A stretch of DNA of 64,000 nt. Source: Leucocoprinus leucothites (Eukaryota; Basidiomycota; Agaricomycetes; Agaricales; Agaricaceae). The translations under genes and the position numbers were made by a program. Below the pieces are notes generated by a model. It worked only from the letters and a program-made list of their open reading frames with translations. It was not told the DNA's origin and searched no databases. The DNA lies in assembly GCA_013368445.1 (NCBI GenBank), contig JAACJO010000001.1, positions 62,001-126,000 on the forward strand. The letters run 5' to 3'. Below are positions 25,610-40,667 of this stretch, in pieces; position 1 is the stretch's first letter, and every line of letters begins with the position of its first letter.

Positions 25610-26904
25610 ATGACAGTCGATATATCTTTAAACACGGCCGAGCTCACAGCTCTCCTACTCGAGAGTTTGCTCTACGGTTTGTAGCTATCCTCCTGTTTAA
25701 TCAAACTGCCACCTGCTCACGTACTCTACCTCCATTTCCCAGGGATATTCCTAGTTTTATTCTGCATTCTCTTGATTATTGCTTTTTTCTCAAAGAACAC
25801 AGAGCTTCCTAAGAAGCGCTATATTATTCCCATCGGTACTCTCATGATGTTGCTGGCAACATCGGTCAGTTAATGACTTTATTATGGAGTGGCAATGGTG
25901 CTTATTTGATCTGCCAACAGCATTTGATCATCGACTTTTTGCGAGTTCTCGTTGCCTTTGTCCCTCAGGACCCTAAACATCCTGCCGATAAATTCTTCAA
26001 GATACTTTCGCATCCGTACGCGGTCTTGAATTGGACATTGTACGGGCTCCAAACGATTCTCGGGGACAGTGTTCTGGTTAGTTCCGTCCCTCATACGAGG
26101 CAATATGATTCAATGACGGTCCCTCAGGTCTGGCGATGCTACGTTTTCTGCGACAAGAGATGGTGGACCCTCATCCCTGGAATTACACTCATCGGCTTCA
26201 ATATCGGTTCGTTCACGCTAAATTCACGATTGAGGCACCGTTCAAGTTAATCGTTGTGTAATAGCCAATCTTATCATATTATCGCGAGACCTCACGCTTG
26301 CTGTTGGTGCGGAGTTTATCCACTTGATAAGACCATGGATAGCCTCTTGGGTTTCCGCCAGCGCTACTCTACAGATTCTATACTCTTGTAAGTCATCTCG
26401 AGGCCACCCCTTAATGAAAATCTCTTATGGATGGCTATCAGTGGCTATCGTCTTCCAGATTTCGAGGAATTTCCGTGGCGCTGGTCGCCGCGTTAATGCC
26501 GTTCTTAGAGCCATCATAGAGAGCTGTGCTCTCTACACTTTGTTTGCTTTGGCACTATTGATTACTTTCGAAGAGGCGTCAGATGCAGATTGGGTCCTTA
26601 TTGATATGATCTCACCCATAGTTGTAAGTCTCCGATCATCGTAGCCCTAGTGATTGATGCAACGCTCGAGTCCTCATACGGTTTCCATCCACAGGGCATC
26701 TCATTTTGTCTCATCATAATCCAATTGCATATGCATTTCAGAGCTGGCCACTCTACCGCTGCTTCTATTTCTGCTTGGGTTGTTGGAGACAACCTCGGAT
26801 CGGGTACGGTGACAGGCGTGCTCCCCGGCGAGGCAAATATCAGGATGATAAAGTTCCCCAGTTCAAGCACTCTGAGGGAGTTAGACAGCGGTGGAAGTGT
26901 TTAG
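25610..26904 (+). CDS. Seven-TM protein, tandem copy B
   Basis: Seven inferred exons (25610-25676, 25743-25864, 25921-26076, 26128-26206, 26265-26387, 26442-26623, 26695-26904) give 312 aa. Exon lengths equal those of copy A except the last, which is one codon shorter. The protein is very similar to copy A (start MTVDISLNTAELTALLLESL; TILGDSVLVWRCYVFCDK; RKFRG-type loop reads RNFRGAGRRVNAVLRA). Start and acceptor choices follow copy A. Intronic and upstream sequence are also recognisably related, so this is a recent tandem duplication of about 1.5 kb. Open and apparently intact. Function unknown beyond the family-level expectation of a membrane receptor-like protein. Confidence 0.82.
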
Positions 26905-27775
26905 GAGATAATTAGAACCTTGTGAGGCTGAATTTAGAGTGTGCTCAGCTTTGGGTTTTTCGCTTGAAAATGTACTACTATTTGCTATTTATTTATGGAT
27001 AGCCTATTATGGATGGTCACCGCAAATCAATAAGGAGTGCTAATATCCATAGCTGCGGTCGATCAATGGCCGAAACGATGTAACCATTAAATTTCTATCA
27101 AATATCAACTTATAAGTCCCCACCTTGGAGTTAAAGGGCCCTGACTTCGGATCAATACAACCTTCGCAATTTTCCGAGCCGTTGTTTAGGGTGGCTCACC
27201 GCACAAGCCAGCGCCCGAGAGCTCCCTGTCTTTCCTCCATATTCACCTACCGATTCAACACTCTTGTACCATCCTCCAATGCCTAGCATTTGGAATCATC
27301 GTTTGCCGGTCGATGGTCACCAAATCCCCTCCGTGTATCGTGTTGGATGAGGCACCTACTGCCGTCACCCATCGACCGTATCCACCTTTGCTTGGAACGG
27401 CTATTCCGCGGCGATCAACGCCAGTTGTCAAATCCGTTCGGTACGGTTTAGAGACGAAATGCAAGTCTCGCCTCATCAGGATGTGGGTTTGCTCTCATCA
27501 GGGGTTTTTCTATGGTATAAAAAACAGCTATTCCATGCCTGCCCAGATACGTCGGTCGGAGATGCGACGGGGGTCCCCGCCATGCCGGAGAATGAAGTAT
27601 CAGCCCCTCAAGCTCAAGGTGGAGAGCAATACTTTGATCGTGGGATTGTCTTGGTTTCTATTCGCGATCATTAGTATGCGTATTTCGGGATCATCTTTGC
27701 GAGCTTATAACCTCTCCTACCTCTCACCGTACGCTAAATCAGGTCCCTGCTCATTGGTTACTCCACAAAATCTCT
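26905..27775. other. Intergenic region with unassigned open frames
   Basis: A plus-strand open frame at 27313-27804 overlaps the start of the next 7TM copy, and a second frame lies at 27459-27674. Neither shows a known domain nor a convincing spliced extension, so I do not call a gene. Confidence 0.4.
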
Positions 27776-29077
27776 ATGACCGGTATATCCTCATGGCTAG
27801 CTAGTCTTCTAGGAATTTTCCTAGAAAGCATGTTCTATGGTAAGACTAATATTACACCTGAAATTGTAGATCCCTGTACTGATAGTGGCTAGGGTTTTTT
27901 GTGCTTCTCTATCTTATTAATCTTGTTGCTGCAACGGGGAGAAGACATTGCCCGTTTATCGCCAACGAATGATACAAGTGTCGACCTTAATGCTCGCTTT
28001 AGCAACTGCGGTATGTGGATACTTATTATTCCCGGTATAGATCCCTCATATTGTTTGGAAAGCATCTCATTATCGCGTTTATCTGGGCTTCCCACGGATT
28101 TTCGCCTGTCGACGGCAAAATCCATTCTGAGATATTTGGGAGACTATACGCCCCAATCTACCGAGCAAAAATATCGATATACTTCATGCAAACCATTATG
28201 GCCGATGCACTCATGGTAAGCGGGCAGTATCGCCCGATATTCTTTCTTAGATAACACTAAATTCCATTCTCGGGAAAGGCATGGAGGTGCTACGTCATCT
28301 ACAATAGGACCTGGTGGATACTTATCCCGGGTACCCTGGGCATTCTTCTTGACATAGGTGAGTGTTCTTTGAGATGTCGTCATTCTCGTTTCAACAGTTT
28401 CTCTAGCCACTCTCATAGTTAGGCTCTTGCCTGCGAGGTACCCCATTGATTCAGACCCCCTCGGGATCAACGGACTTATCCCACTCGGTTGTCGTATTGC
28501 ATTCCTGACGACTACAATGACGCTTCACCTCTCATGCAGTGGTAGGTACTGCCAGTACTGATGACTCTGACAACGATTCATTCTCACAAAACATCACCAG
28601 CGGCTATCATATACAAGATCCATTCAAAACGCCGAACGCTTCAGCATACGACTCGCAAAATTTCTCCCGTGATCTTCGCTATCATCGAAAGTGCAGTATA
28701 TACTATTGCTGTTTTTCTCCTGCTTTTGTTCAATCTTCTCAATTCCTTTGGGCAATTTGTTGTTATGGATGTCATCATCCCGCTAGTGGTTAGTTCTTCC
28801 GCCATCTACGTTTGTCCTATGACCAATTTTTTTTGGTACGCAGGGAATTGTATTTTCTCTGATTGCTATTCGGATTCGCTTCTATTTCCGAGCTCCCCCG
28901 GTGCTGGGCGGTGGTGTTGTGAAGGGAGTTTCTACTCATCCTTGGTCATTTCCACACACGGGCACCATGACAAATGGGACGCCCCAAAGTCCGCCTCTGC
29001 CACATGTATGCGTTTCGTTGGATGTTACTAGAAGGGGATCAAAGAAGTGCTTGGAGGCAGAGAGCCAGGAAGTATGA
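27776..29077 (+). pseudogene. Seven-TM protein, divergent tandem copy C, frame disrupted
   Basis: The same seven-exon plan as copies A and B is visible: 27776-27839, 27893-28010, 28063-28215, 28279-28357, 28398-28538, 28601-28788, 28844-29077. The start reads MTGISSWLASLLGIFLESMFYG, then GFFVLLYLINLVAATGRR. Exon 2 is 118 nt against 122 in A and B, and its second half only makes family sense in another frame (TLPVYRQRMIQVSTLMLALATA). No single frame links the two conserved splice sites; the first frame meets TGA near 27970. Downstream exons are all open and conserved in layout: QTIMADALMAWRCYVIYNRTW, SPVIFAIIESAVYTIAVFL, VVMDVIIPLVGIVFSLIAIR. The donor-equivalent VWRCY is AWRCY. The C-terminal tail differs from A and B. 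It is either a young pseudogene or a sequencing indel; a very small unrecognised intron is a less likely escape. Confidence 0.7.
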
Positions 29078-29785
29078 TCCTGGCGGCAGATACCTATGAT
29101 AGTGTCGATCTACTACTTGTTTAACTTATGTAAGTCAAGCGTTGTACGAAGTATGTATGATTATCGATATGTATATATACATTATAGCACCTTTAATTCC
29201 ATACTTATTTTCGACCCTCTGAGTCCAAGAAAAACGCCTCAAGTGGTCAATAGGCTTAATTTTGAAGGGGATGTAGTTCTGCTGCCACTGCATGTGACCA
29301 GTAGCATGCTGGATTTTCCCGCAAATACACTTGGTTCAACTTCGGTCGAGTTCTCGCAATGTCTTTATACAACACAGAAGGCAGTAAAGTGACCCTCAAC
29401 TCCATCGATGGGTACTCTCTCAGATTCACTACCCGTCTAACAAACGATTGGTGGCCTCCTGAAGACTTTGACCCCAGATTTCCTTACTCGCTTCCCAGCT
29501 CATTAACTTACGGTATTCGATGGGTTCTAGCCGTTGGGGTGACTTAGCTCATTGTTTATCTGAACCCGATTGGGTATGCATATGGCAAATGCTGAGGGAG
29601 CCATTAAAAAGGATCCGCGTTTTATCTGGTCCCCGAGCATCATCTTCTACCCTCATCCGTTTGACCGTGATGATACCAGTTGGAAATTGGATTGTCGCTA
29701 TTTTCCATTTCCTTCCATCCGTGTTCCCATTTTCATATGCGAATGAAGTTACCGGGACAGTTACGTCGCAAGCGCATGTTCGTGA
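29078..29785. other. Unassigned coding-like fragments between copy C and the M20 remnant
   Basis: Two plus-strand stretches look protein-like: one from about 29359 containing DGYSLRFTTRLTNDWWPPED, and one near 29595-29750 containing KKDPRFIWSPSIIFYPHPFD. They are in different frames, and I could not join them or recognise a family. They may be the decayed 5' exons of the M20 gene or an unrelated remnant. Confidence 0.35.
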
Positions 29786-32390
<2,605 letters not shown>

Positions 32391-33522
32391 ATTAACGGCT
32401 CTCAAACAACAATTCTTTATTTTCTATGCCTTACCACCGCACACAATGTCCTGTAAATCTATTCGATCAAAAGCAGTGTCGAACTTGGCAATATCAGCCA
32501 GCTGAATTCGATAGCATACCTTTTCTGCTCGGGTATGAGGAAGGTCGCTCTAGTTCTCCTCGAGGAAAACAGCGAAGCTTCTCTTCAACTCCTCATCAAT
32601 ATGATCCTGCCGCAAGAGGGTCCCACCTCAGAGCTCCGAAACAGTCGAGGATATGCCGAGGAATGGCAGTATCATGCCGAAAATGATAGCTTTTGAGCAC
32701 GATGGCATCGGATGGCGGCTGATCAGGTTGGCAGGCTGGTGCTGGACTATAGTGAGCCCACCTCTGTACAGCAGTGAGAGTCAAGCTTGAAGAAGTTGTA
32801 TCATCAGGTACCATGGTCACGATCCCCGTCGGTTTTCAAAATAAACCACATCGAACATCAGTGTACTTCTGTCTCAGGATAACTTAGGCAGGCTTCTGAT
32901 CGCTCTTTTGTATTAATTGATTTGAGTGGTCGAAGCATGAAGAAATATTCCCAGGCGAGGACTTTCATGTAAGTACATTGCCCTGGAAAGGACCACATTG
33001 CTACATACAACTTTGCCAAGAAGTTACCTGATGCTGGCTCGTTCGAAAGGTGTGCTCGCCGAGTTATCACCCTAGGCCCGTGCATACAGTTCTGATCAGA
33101 CTTTCCACGTAAAGCCTTGCGCGATTTTACATTGATTCCGAGACTGTAAAATGAATAACCGAGGGAAGGAGATGGAACTCGACTGCAAAGGTAAATGAAT
33201 GCCTGAAACTCGGCGACCCTCACATCAACTAGCTCTTTCTCGGAACTCAATTGCTTACTGATCCTGATATATCACACAGGCGGTTATCCCTTGGAGCAAA
33301 TGCAGCTGTAGATATTGAGTTGACTGTCGTGTTCCTCCCAGGAGAAGCTGATTCTGAAGCCTAGATTAATTGTTATCTCACCAGGCTTTCACCGGCCTCA
33401 ATAACACCACAACGGCTCGGGTCCTGTGAATCATCTCCAATAGCAAAATAGATCACCGTTGGGTATATATTGCGCATTCGAATGTCATTCCAGACCACAA
33501 CTCATCCTCCATCGCCGCTGCC
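32391..33522. other. Intergenic region with no recognisable gene
   Basis: Short frames on both strands, including 32858-33250 on the minus strand, show no family resemblance. The final part is the presumed promoter of the P450. Confidence 0.45.
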
Positions 33523-35628
33523 ATGTTGGATCTCGGGCCCTGGATCCTTGGGAATGTTCGCTCGCCACCTCTTGTGGTGCTCATCTTCCTCTTTGTTTTT
33601 GTCTTCTTGCAGAAGAGAAACAGTGCAGTATGTCAATCAGTCCTCGCATACTTCAAGTCTCTCTGACAAGGGATAGCTCGACAAAATACCAACAGTCGGA
33701 CGCTCTGGAAACCAAATTTCTCACATAATCGGCGCATTTGGAACCTTTTTCCATGGTTACCGTCTGATTCAAGAAGGATACACCAAAGTGAGTAATAGTG
33801 CTCTCCGGATTAGCTCGTATGCATATAGATCGGGCTCTGTGTCAGTATCGTATCTTCAAGATACCGAGGTATACCTCCTGGCTCGTCCTGGTCAATGGGT
33901 CAGAATACCTTGAAGACCTACGGAAGGCCGGACACCAACTCTCTTTTCCAGAAGCTTTGAATAAGGTAACCCTATTTCAAGCCTCCCAACCCCAAACCCC
34001 AAGAGTGACCAACGCTTGACTATCAAGGCCGGCCAGTTCGATTACACTATCAGCCCAGGGTTAAAAGAAGACCTCATTCATATTAATGTTGTCCGCGGGC
34101 CAATGACTAGAAACATTGGTGCTCGGTTTCCTGACCTTGCGGACGAGCTCGACAAAACCATGGACAGCCTTCTTGAAGGGCCGGCTCAAGGTAGATCATA
34201 AGTACTTCTCCTGGGTTCTGAATGACAAACCATGCGCTTAGATTGGGTTAGCATTCCATGTTACCTTTCCGTCGTCCACATCATATCAAGGCTTAGTGCA
34301 AGATTCTTCGCTGGACCAAAGCTCAGTGAGCTTCTCATCAGTTAACGTCCCTAGATTATGTCCACTGAATCTAATGTCAGGCTCAAATCCGAGATATACG
34401 GGTATCATGCAAAGCTACGCCTTCCACCTCATAAAGGGCGGTTTTTTCATTAGCTTATTCCCTGAAAGCCTAAAATCGTTCGTGAGGGTCAACTTGCTTT
34501 CTTTGTATGTCATGCTCACACAGACCGTAGCTTCGTGGGACGTGCGATTTTCAACTCTCAGGGGAGGATTCGTGAAATCGAGGACTACTTACGTCCAGTC
34601 CTTGATGAACATCTGGAGAAAGGGATGGACGAGCGCACTAACCCCGAACTCGTAAGCTCATTCTTATTCTGAGATATGCAGAGTCCTGAGTGGAGTTTAG
34701 AATGACATGATTACATGGTTATGGAATGCCTCGCCCGAAAATCAGCGAAACCTTCACGACATCGCTATTCGGATGATATATCTTAACGTCGCTGCCATTC
34801 ATACCACAGCCAATGTGAGTAGTCCTTCTCGATCAGCCTGCGCTTGAAATGATATAACGCAATGAAGCTTCTCACACATGTTATTCTGAGTATCGCGACG
34901 CACACTTCTTACATTGAACCGCTCCGAGATGAAATCGCCAGCGTAGTGGCAAAGGAGGGATGGACCAAATCCGCAATCGAGCAGATGCGTAAGCTTGATA
35001 GCTTTGTGAAGGAATCTCAAAGGCTTTATGGAGGAGACGCAGGTGAGATCGCCAGTGGAAATATCCTATTGCACATAAGGCTATAAATTACGAAACCCTT
35101 TGACAGCAATGATTGTCCGACTGGCGATGAGTGATTTTACTTTCTCCGACGGCACATTCATTCCCCAGGGTACGAACCTGGCCGTAACGGGCCGAGCAAT
35201 CAACCAGGACGAGGTAATCAGTTCCTTTTCCATCAAGTGAAGATGCACCCTGACCGAATTTAACTTCAGCAATATTATACCGACCCTCATGAATTCCAAG
35301 GATTCCGCTTCGTCGACAAAGACCCGTCAAAATGGCAAATGACAGCTCTCAACTCTGAGTTTATGACGTATGGTATTGGAAGGCATGCGTGGTTAGTAAT
35401 CTCTGCTGTATGGCGCCCTATCCGATGCTAACTTCTGTCGCCACCAGCCCTGGTCGCTTTTTTGCCGTGACTGAGGTTAAGACTGTCGTTGCGCGCATCC
35501 TCATGGAATATGACATCACACTATCTGATGGTCAGAAGGAGCGACCGAAGGATCTATGGCAAACGGGTATCTTCATTGCACCGAATAAAACAGCCAAAAT
35601 ATCCTTGAGAAGGAGGTGCAAACCTTGA
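33523..35628 (+). CDS. Cytochrome P450 monooxygenase
   Basis: Twelve inferred exons (33523-33627, 33677-33791, 33829-33965, 34028-34190, 34242-34325, 34381-34477, 34531-34651, 34701-34814, 34868-35042, 35107-35213, 35270-35391, 35448-35628) stay in frame at all eleven junctions and give 506 aa, the normal length. The N-terminus has an ER anchor (PPLVVLIFLFVFVFLQKR) followed by LDKIPTVG. I helix: LNVAAIHTTAN (A/G-x-x-x-T-T type). K helix: ExxR as KESQRL. The PERF-like region contains YYTDPHEFQGFRF. The heme-binding loop is FMTYGIGRHACPGRFFA with the axial Cys; the usual Phe seven residues before Cys is Tyr. Fungal P450s of this sort (CYP5150-like in feel) oxidise secondary metabolites, alkanes or xenobiotics with a P450 reductase at the ER; the substrate cannot be read from sequence. 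Nothing nearby forms an obvious biosynthetic cluster. Confidence 0.93.
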
Positions 35629-38193
35629 AAAGCTCTCTGGCTTTAGCAACTCAAATGGAAGCTTCCTACAGTTCGGTTATATCTGAGCTTTTGGCGATTA
35701 TAGAACTGTAATTATAATGACCCGTGATTGTATATTACCCATAGACCTGTCTGGACAATCCTTGATTTGTGTATTCTTGAGAGTATAGACAAGGTTATTG
35801 TTGTAGAGGCTACTGCTGAGGGACCATGGGTCTACCTTTCGTCAGGCTTTCAAAATGACAATTTTACTGGCCACTCAGCTAGGAGACCACCGAGCGGCTT
35901 TATTACTGAAGGCTCGACATAATTAAGCTCTATGAGCGACAAGAAATTCCCAAGAGTCTACCCTGGATATAGTAACATGGATACCCAATGCGATGAGACC
36001 TGAAATTATAAGTCACGACATTCTGACCACAACAAAATACACCCTCCGCTCACATCGTCCAATTAGTACTCAAGAACCCCTTCCCAATCAGCGTCGCTGC
36101 TTAACGAACAACCTGAAAGTCAGGGCGCTATATACGACATAGCTCAGGGCCCGCATCCATCTCTCTTCCTCTACCCAGTCCAGCTCATAAGCCACCAATT
36201 TAAGGGGTGCTGATAAAGAGGATGCTGATCGGACGCAAGCGAGTGATGAGTGAAAAGGTTACGCCTTTGTCAGGGTTTTGTTCGGCTCTCTGGATCATGC
36301 ACGGTAGGTGGCCACGCCATCTTCAAGATGGAGGTAGCTTACGATTGCTAAGCTTGCCCTCACTTGACCATTCTATCCTGGATACATTGCATATTACGTT
36401 GGATCAACACTGTAGTACGAATTTGTTCTCTTAATCCGTTGTGGGGGTAATGTAGCGTTTTCGGGCGTTGTCGAGCTTTCCCTATTACTGACGATCACAT
36501 TCTGCCACATTTAAAAGTAAAAATAATAAATAAATAATAATAATAATAATAAGCTCACAAGCATATTGCTAGCTGACGTCTGTTGAGATCTCAAAGAGGG
36601 CAAATAAAAAGTCACTCGCTTCATCGACAATGGCCATAACGGATCTTCGCGCAATCGAATCGCGCTACAGACTTTATCCAAGTGAACGGTATTACGGCCC
36701 CGTACGGGTCGAGTATTTCAGCAAGTTGATAACAATTAGTGGCGGAGTTTGGATCTGAAGAGGCGAGATAAAAGGAAGATTTTGGCGAGTAAGAAAAACG
36801 ATGGTATTCACAGTCTCGAATGTAGTCGTTTTATTGGTTGTTGTTCTGAGAAGATGGATAGAATAGAATCAGCTGGGCCGATACCGCTGAGATGTAGTAA
36901 ATCACCTCTAGTTCCATTCGATAGAGATTTTGTGATGATGGTCAATTCATGCCTGCCGTCATTTCATCGCCGTGAGCATGGCTCGCTAATCAGGTGGATG
37001 GCCAAAAACGATTACCTTATTTCTCTAATTACCCCCGCTCTCTTATGATCAGTTTTCTTCCTCTACACCTCCTTTGATGGTCCCTTCCAATTGCTAGAAA
37101 GCCATCTATATATAACCACCCAACCTTAGACCACCTGCGACGAAAGTCTTACCTGTCATAGCTTGATCTACGAAAGTGGACGTGGCAAGATTGTCCGGGA
37201 GGAAAGGATAAGGACGGGGACAGATTTGAAGGCGATCGTGTGGACGAAGGAAGGGGGAAAAAGGCACATAAGGGAGTGACATATACCAGCTTAATTCGCC
37301 GTGAGGACTGTGCGGGGGTTGAGAGGGGGGGATCAGAGACAGACGGAGTTTGAGGGGAGTGGAATAGAAGAGTGCCCCTTATTGCTAACTATCCACTCAA
37401 GGTGCGCTTATTGTCTCTTCTTCGAATCAGATAGCATAGAGCCTATCGTAGGCGACGATGGCCGGAAGTTCTCCTGTTGATAAGAAATTGACAGAGCAAC
37501 TAGCTTTGAGAAACCTAGGCTAACCACTTTCACATGACTAGTATCAAATACCAATTTTCCTCCCCGGGATAACATGTCTCTTGTTGCTCATTCCCTTCTA
37601 CCATCCACATATCTCGAGCTCTTGAACGCGGCAGATTCACCAACGCAACGCGCGTCTTATGTGGATGTACTTGAGCCACCTATTTGGTCGAGGGAACCAT
37701 ATGAAAGTTGGGGTGATCTCTTAGAACCAAGTAGCAGAGAAAGAGAATAGGGATCAGCAGGCTGCCCAACACAACAAGTGTATGGTGAGCGCCTGGTAAT
37801 CAGCGGGTGTGATGGCACCTCAAACGTAGCAAGCCAAATCACTGTATAGGCCGGTGTCCGGAAACCAGTTGAACCGGCTCGAATTCCGATGCGCGTGGCT
37901 AAAGAATTCTCGGCATGCAAGACAACTATGTAGATCACGGAAACAGGAAGTTGAATGAGTGGCTAGTGATCTGATCCAGCATCGCCTGTCGGAGTTTGAA
38001 ATATTAGGATCTCTCCTCTAAGTACTTAGTTGCTTGTACAAGATTTAGACAAATGTATATATTCTTAAGGGCGATCACAAAGTCGAATACTAAACTTGGA
38101 CGTCTACAACTACCATACATAACAACACATGAGGTCCGGCCTCATCAGTTCACCATGTTTCTATGCAAATCGATCATCATGATTTAACGAAAG
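35629..38193. other. Gene-poor stretch
   Basis: No supported gene over about 2.5 kb. It contains a small AAT/AAAT microsatellite around 36520-36552. Short frames such as 36749-37048 on the plus strand have no recognisable features. Confidence 0.45.
36520..36552. repeat. AAT-type microsatellite
   Basis: A run of AAATAAT and AAT units ending in repeated ATAATAATAATAAT. Confidence 0.8.
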
Positions 38194-38939
38194 TCAAGCC
38201 AAGTGCACGATGCCATACCCTCCAAGTGACGCACTCTCAAATCCCCAAATGTCTGATTTTCCGAGCAGTAAGTCCAGCCCAATAGGACCGCCGCGAAGCT
38301 GTTGCCCCTCTACAAACTTGCTCCAGGATACACTTGCGCCTATGGTGTTACCATTTCTCTGCATATAGGCTGTGCGAAGCCTGGCTCTGACCTCCTGGGA
38401 AAGGTGAGAGTATAGAGAGAAACTGATACGCTGCAACGACCAAGACCGTAGAACCTCCACCACCTCCATAGCACTAAGCTTCTCTCCGTTGAAAGTACCA
38501 TACATAGTGCCGAGATGGGCTTCTGGTGTATGGATGTGGACTGGCGAAGTCAGAAGAATTGAACCCAGTTCAATCTGCTGGGCGAGGAGAAAGTTGGAGC
38601 TAACGGTGACAGGATAAAACTCGGATCCAGCTTGAAGCTGTTGCCGAGCTATGGGCACTCGGGAGTAGTGTGGTAGAGGGATCGAATGGGGCCTTGGGGT
38701 CCTAGGCACAACGACCTATATAGATGAATGATGTCGAGAGCTACTTAGAATCTTTCTTTCAGCGGAACAATGGACGTCGCTCACCTCGATGGCTCCACCA
38801 TGTCCTGGATTGAGGTGGCTATGGGCATGTGGCACATTTATGGAGCAAGGCGATACCCCCGTATTTACCTTCCAAGAGATAAGTATGAGAATTATACCGT
38901 ACATTGACGACTCACAAATTGTGGGATGTAAAAAACCAT
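38194..38939 (-). CDS. Unrecognised VHVHTP-family protein, copy 0 (most divergent)
   Basis: Three inferred exons (38939-38916, 38868-38785, 38715-38194) give 209 aa. I know no name for the family. Exon 1 is 24 nt and reads MVFYIPQF, the counterpart of MLTYVPQL in the other copies. Exon 2 is Pro/His-rich (NVPHAHSHLNPGHGG). Exon 3 carries the conserved domain: YPVTVSS, IELGSILLTSPVHIHTPEAH, GTFNGEKLSAMEVVEVLRSW, YSHLSQEVRARLRTAYMQRNG and GLDLLLGKSDIWGFESASL, ending GIVHLA. No signal peptide, TM segment or cysteine pattern is visible, so it is probably cytosolic or nuclear. Introns here have normal GT donors. It lies about 2 kb from copy 1 in the same orientation. Confidence 0.72.
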
Positions 38940-40667
38940 TGGAAGCGGCGGTTTGAGAGCGTTGCGTGATCGTGGAGGACAATACACTGTGTCTTATAGG
39001 GTTGAAATTTGATATGATCTGAACATTTTCGAGGACATAAGCAGCTCAAGTCAGCAACCTCATATATGTGAGTGTCTACTTTCCTCTTCGGATGGTGTTA
39101 ATGGTCCTCGGACATCAGATCTTTCGAAGAATTCATTCCACGTGTGAGCTATAGGGTCTGATCTCTAACACATAAGTGGTATAGTCTGGTGAGGGGCTGT
39201 TCATCCCCACGTGGCTAATAGATGTAAAAAACTACTATGAATAGATGCGTACACTGCGAGATTAAATTTAGGGCGTGAAGGCTCGAAGAAGCCCGAGCGG
39301 TCAGTCAGTCAACTCCTTCCTTGTCCATGTTCTATATAGAATTATACTCGACCTATATATCGGTCAATTGACATGATCCTCTGAGTCTGACAGCTCACGC
39401 CACCAATCATAATTCTTTATGCCTTGCTGCAAACCGCTTGAGATAAATCTCGAGCACCCTCACCCTCAATTTCAGGCCAGTACAAAAATAATCGAGAAGC
39501 ACCAAGCTTATGGGCAATATAAGCGATATATATATATCTTATATCCCAGTACCTATCACAAGGTGTTGGTCGTCTCAGTTGGCCCTCAGTCTATAATTCT
39601 GTTCTTTCCTGAAGCTGTTCAGCTGGTATGATTGACACTCACACGTGGCCAAGCCGCCAAGAAAGTATCTGTAAATGTAACTTCGAGTACAGACCAGCTG
39701 ACGGTCCCAGGCCAAACAAAGATAGGTGTTGCTAAGCAAGCTGATTATAGGAGAAGCGTGGGCGGCTGATCAAGGCTCAATTGCCCATGGGAATGGGATT
39801 GTCAATGAAATGCCACACCCCCAAGGACCAGTGGGAATGCAATGGCTGAATTCAAGCAAGCGACACTTATCCGTAGTACTTAGAGGGTGGATGTGTACAG
39901 TCCACCGGCCGGGCTGCGTTCTGGACTGGTACATACATTATAAATAAGTTAACTGTTCTGTAGAAACCATAAAGCTTGGCTGGGAGCTCAACTGACCCGA
40001 ATAAAATATAAATAAAGATGGAAAGGATCCAGAAAACAAGGGAAATAGTCGGAGTAATTGGACAGTGCAGGTGTGTGGAACCGAAATCTTCTTCCACCCT
40101 GTCTTCACATGAGGACTTCAGAATTAACTTTTGCTCATTTGTATGATAAGTATGATAACAACGAAGAATCATATTTCATTTAATCGCCACTTTACCTGCC
40201 TTGAACGACTTAGTTTGGGCCGCGTATCCTCCGCGTTCGAGCGCCTCAGATTTCAATCGCCATTCTGGGCCCTTCCGGAGCGTGGGCCTAGTCTTTCTGT
40301 CGTAAATTAAGTAAGAGAAATCCGAGGTGAGGTAACAATACGGGCTAGTGGCAGACCACAGGCCGACCTGGGGGTCTGTTGTATAAGGCAAGAAGGAGAT
40401 CGAAGGAGAGGAAGGGGTCTGGCCCATTGGGATCAATCACCGGCTAAGACCAATTACTGATTTGCTGACCATCGCTTCAGTTCAGCCACTGCATCTGTTC
40501 AGCCGGCGTTTGAAACTATTTTGATGATAAACAATGTATACTTGTATGACCACATCCAAAAAAACAAAAACACTCATTAGATACAACAACGAGGGAAAAA
40601 CTACCGAGTTCACAGACAAAATTTGACACTACATAATCCACCAACGGTAATCCCAACAACCACCGCT
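38940..40667. other. Intergenic; right end duplicated
   Basis: No supported gene. A minus-strand frame at 40176-40436 has no recognisable feature. The last 150 bases before copy 1 (aatgtatacttgtatgaccacatccaaaa, about 40530) resemble the 3' flank of copy 2 near 45797. Confidence 0.45.

Noticed and set aside
40176..40436. Minus-strand 86-codon frame
   Set aside because: Short, isolated, no recognisable motif.
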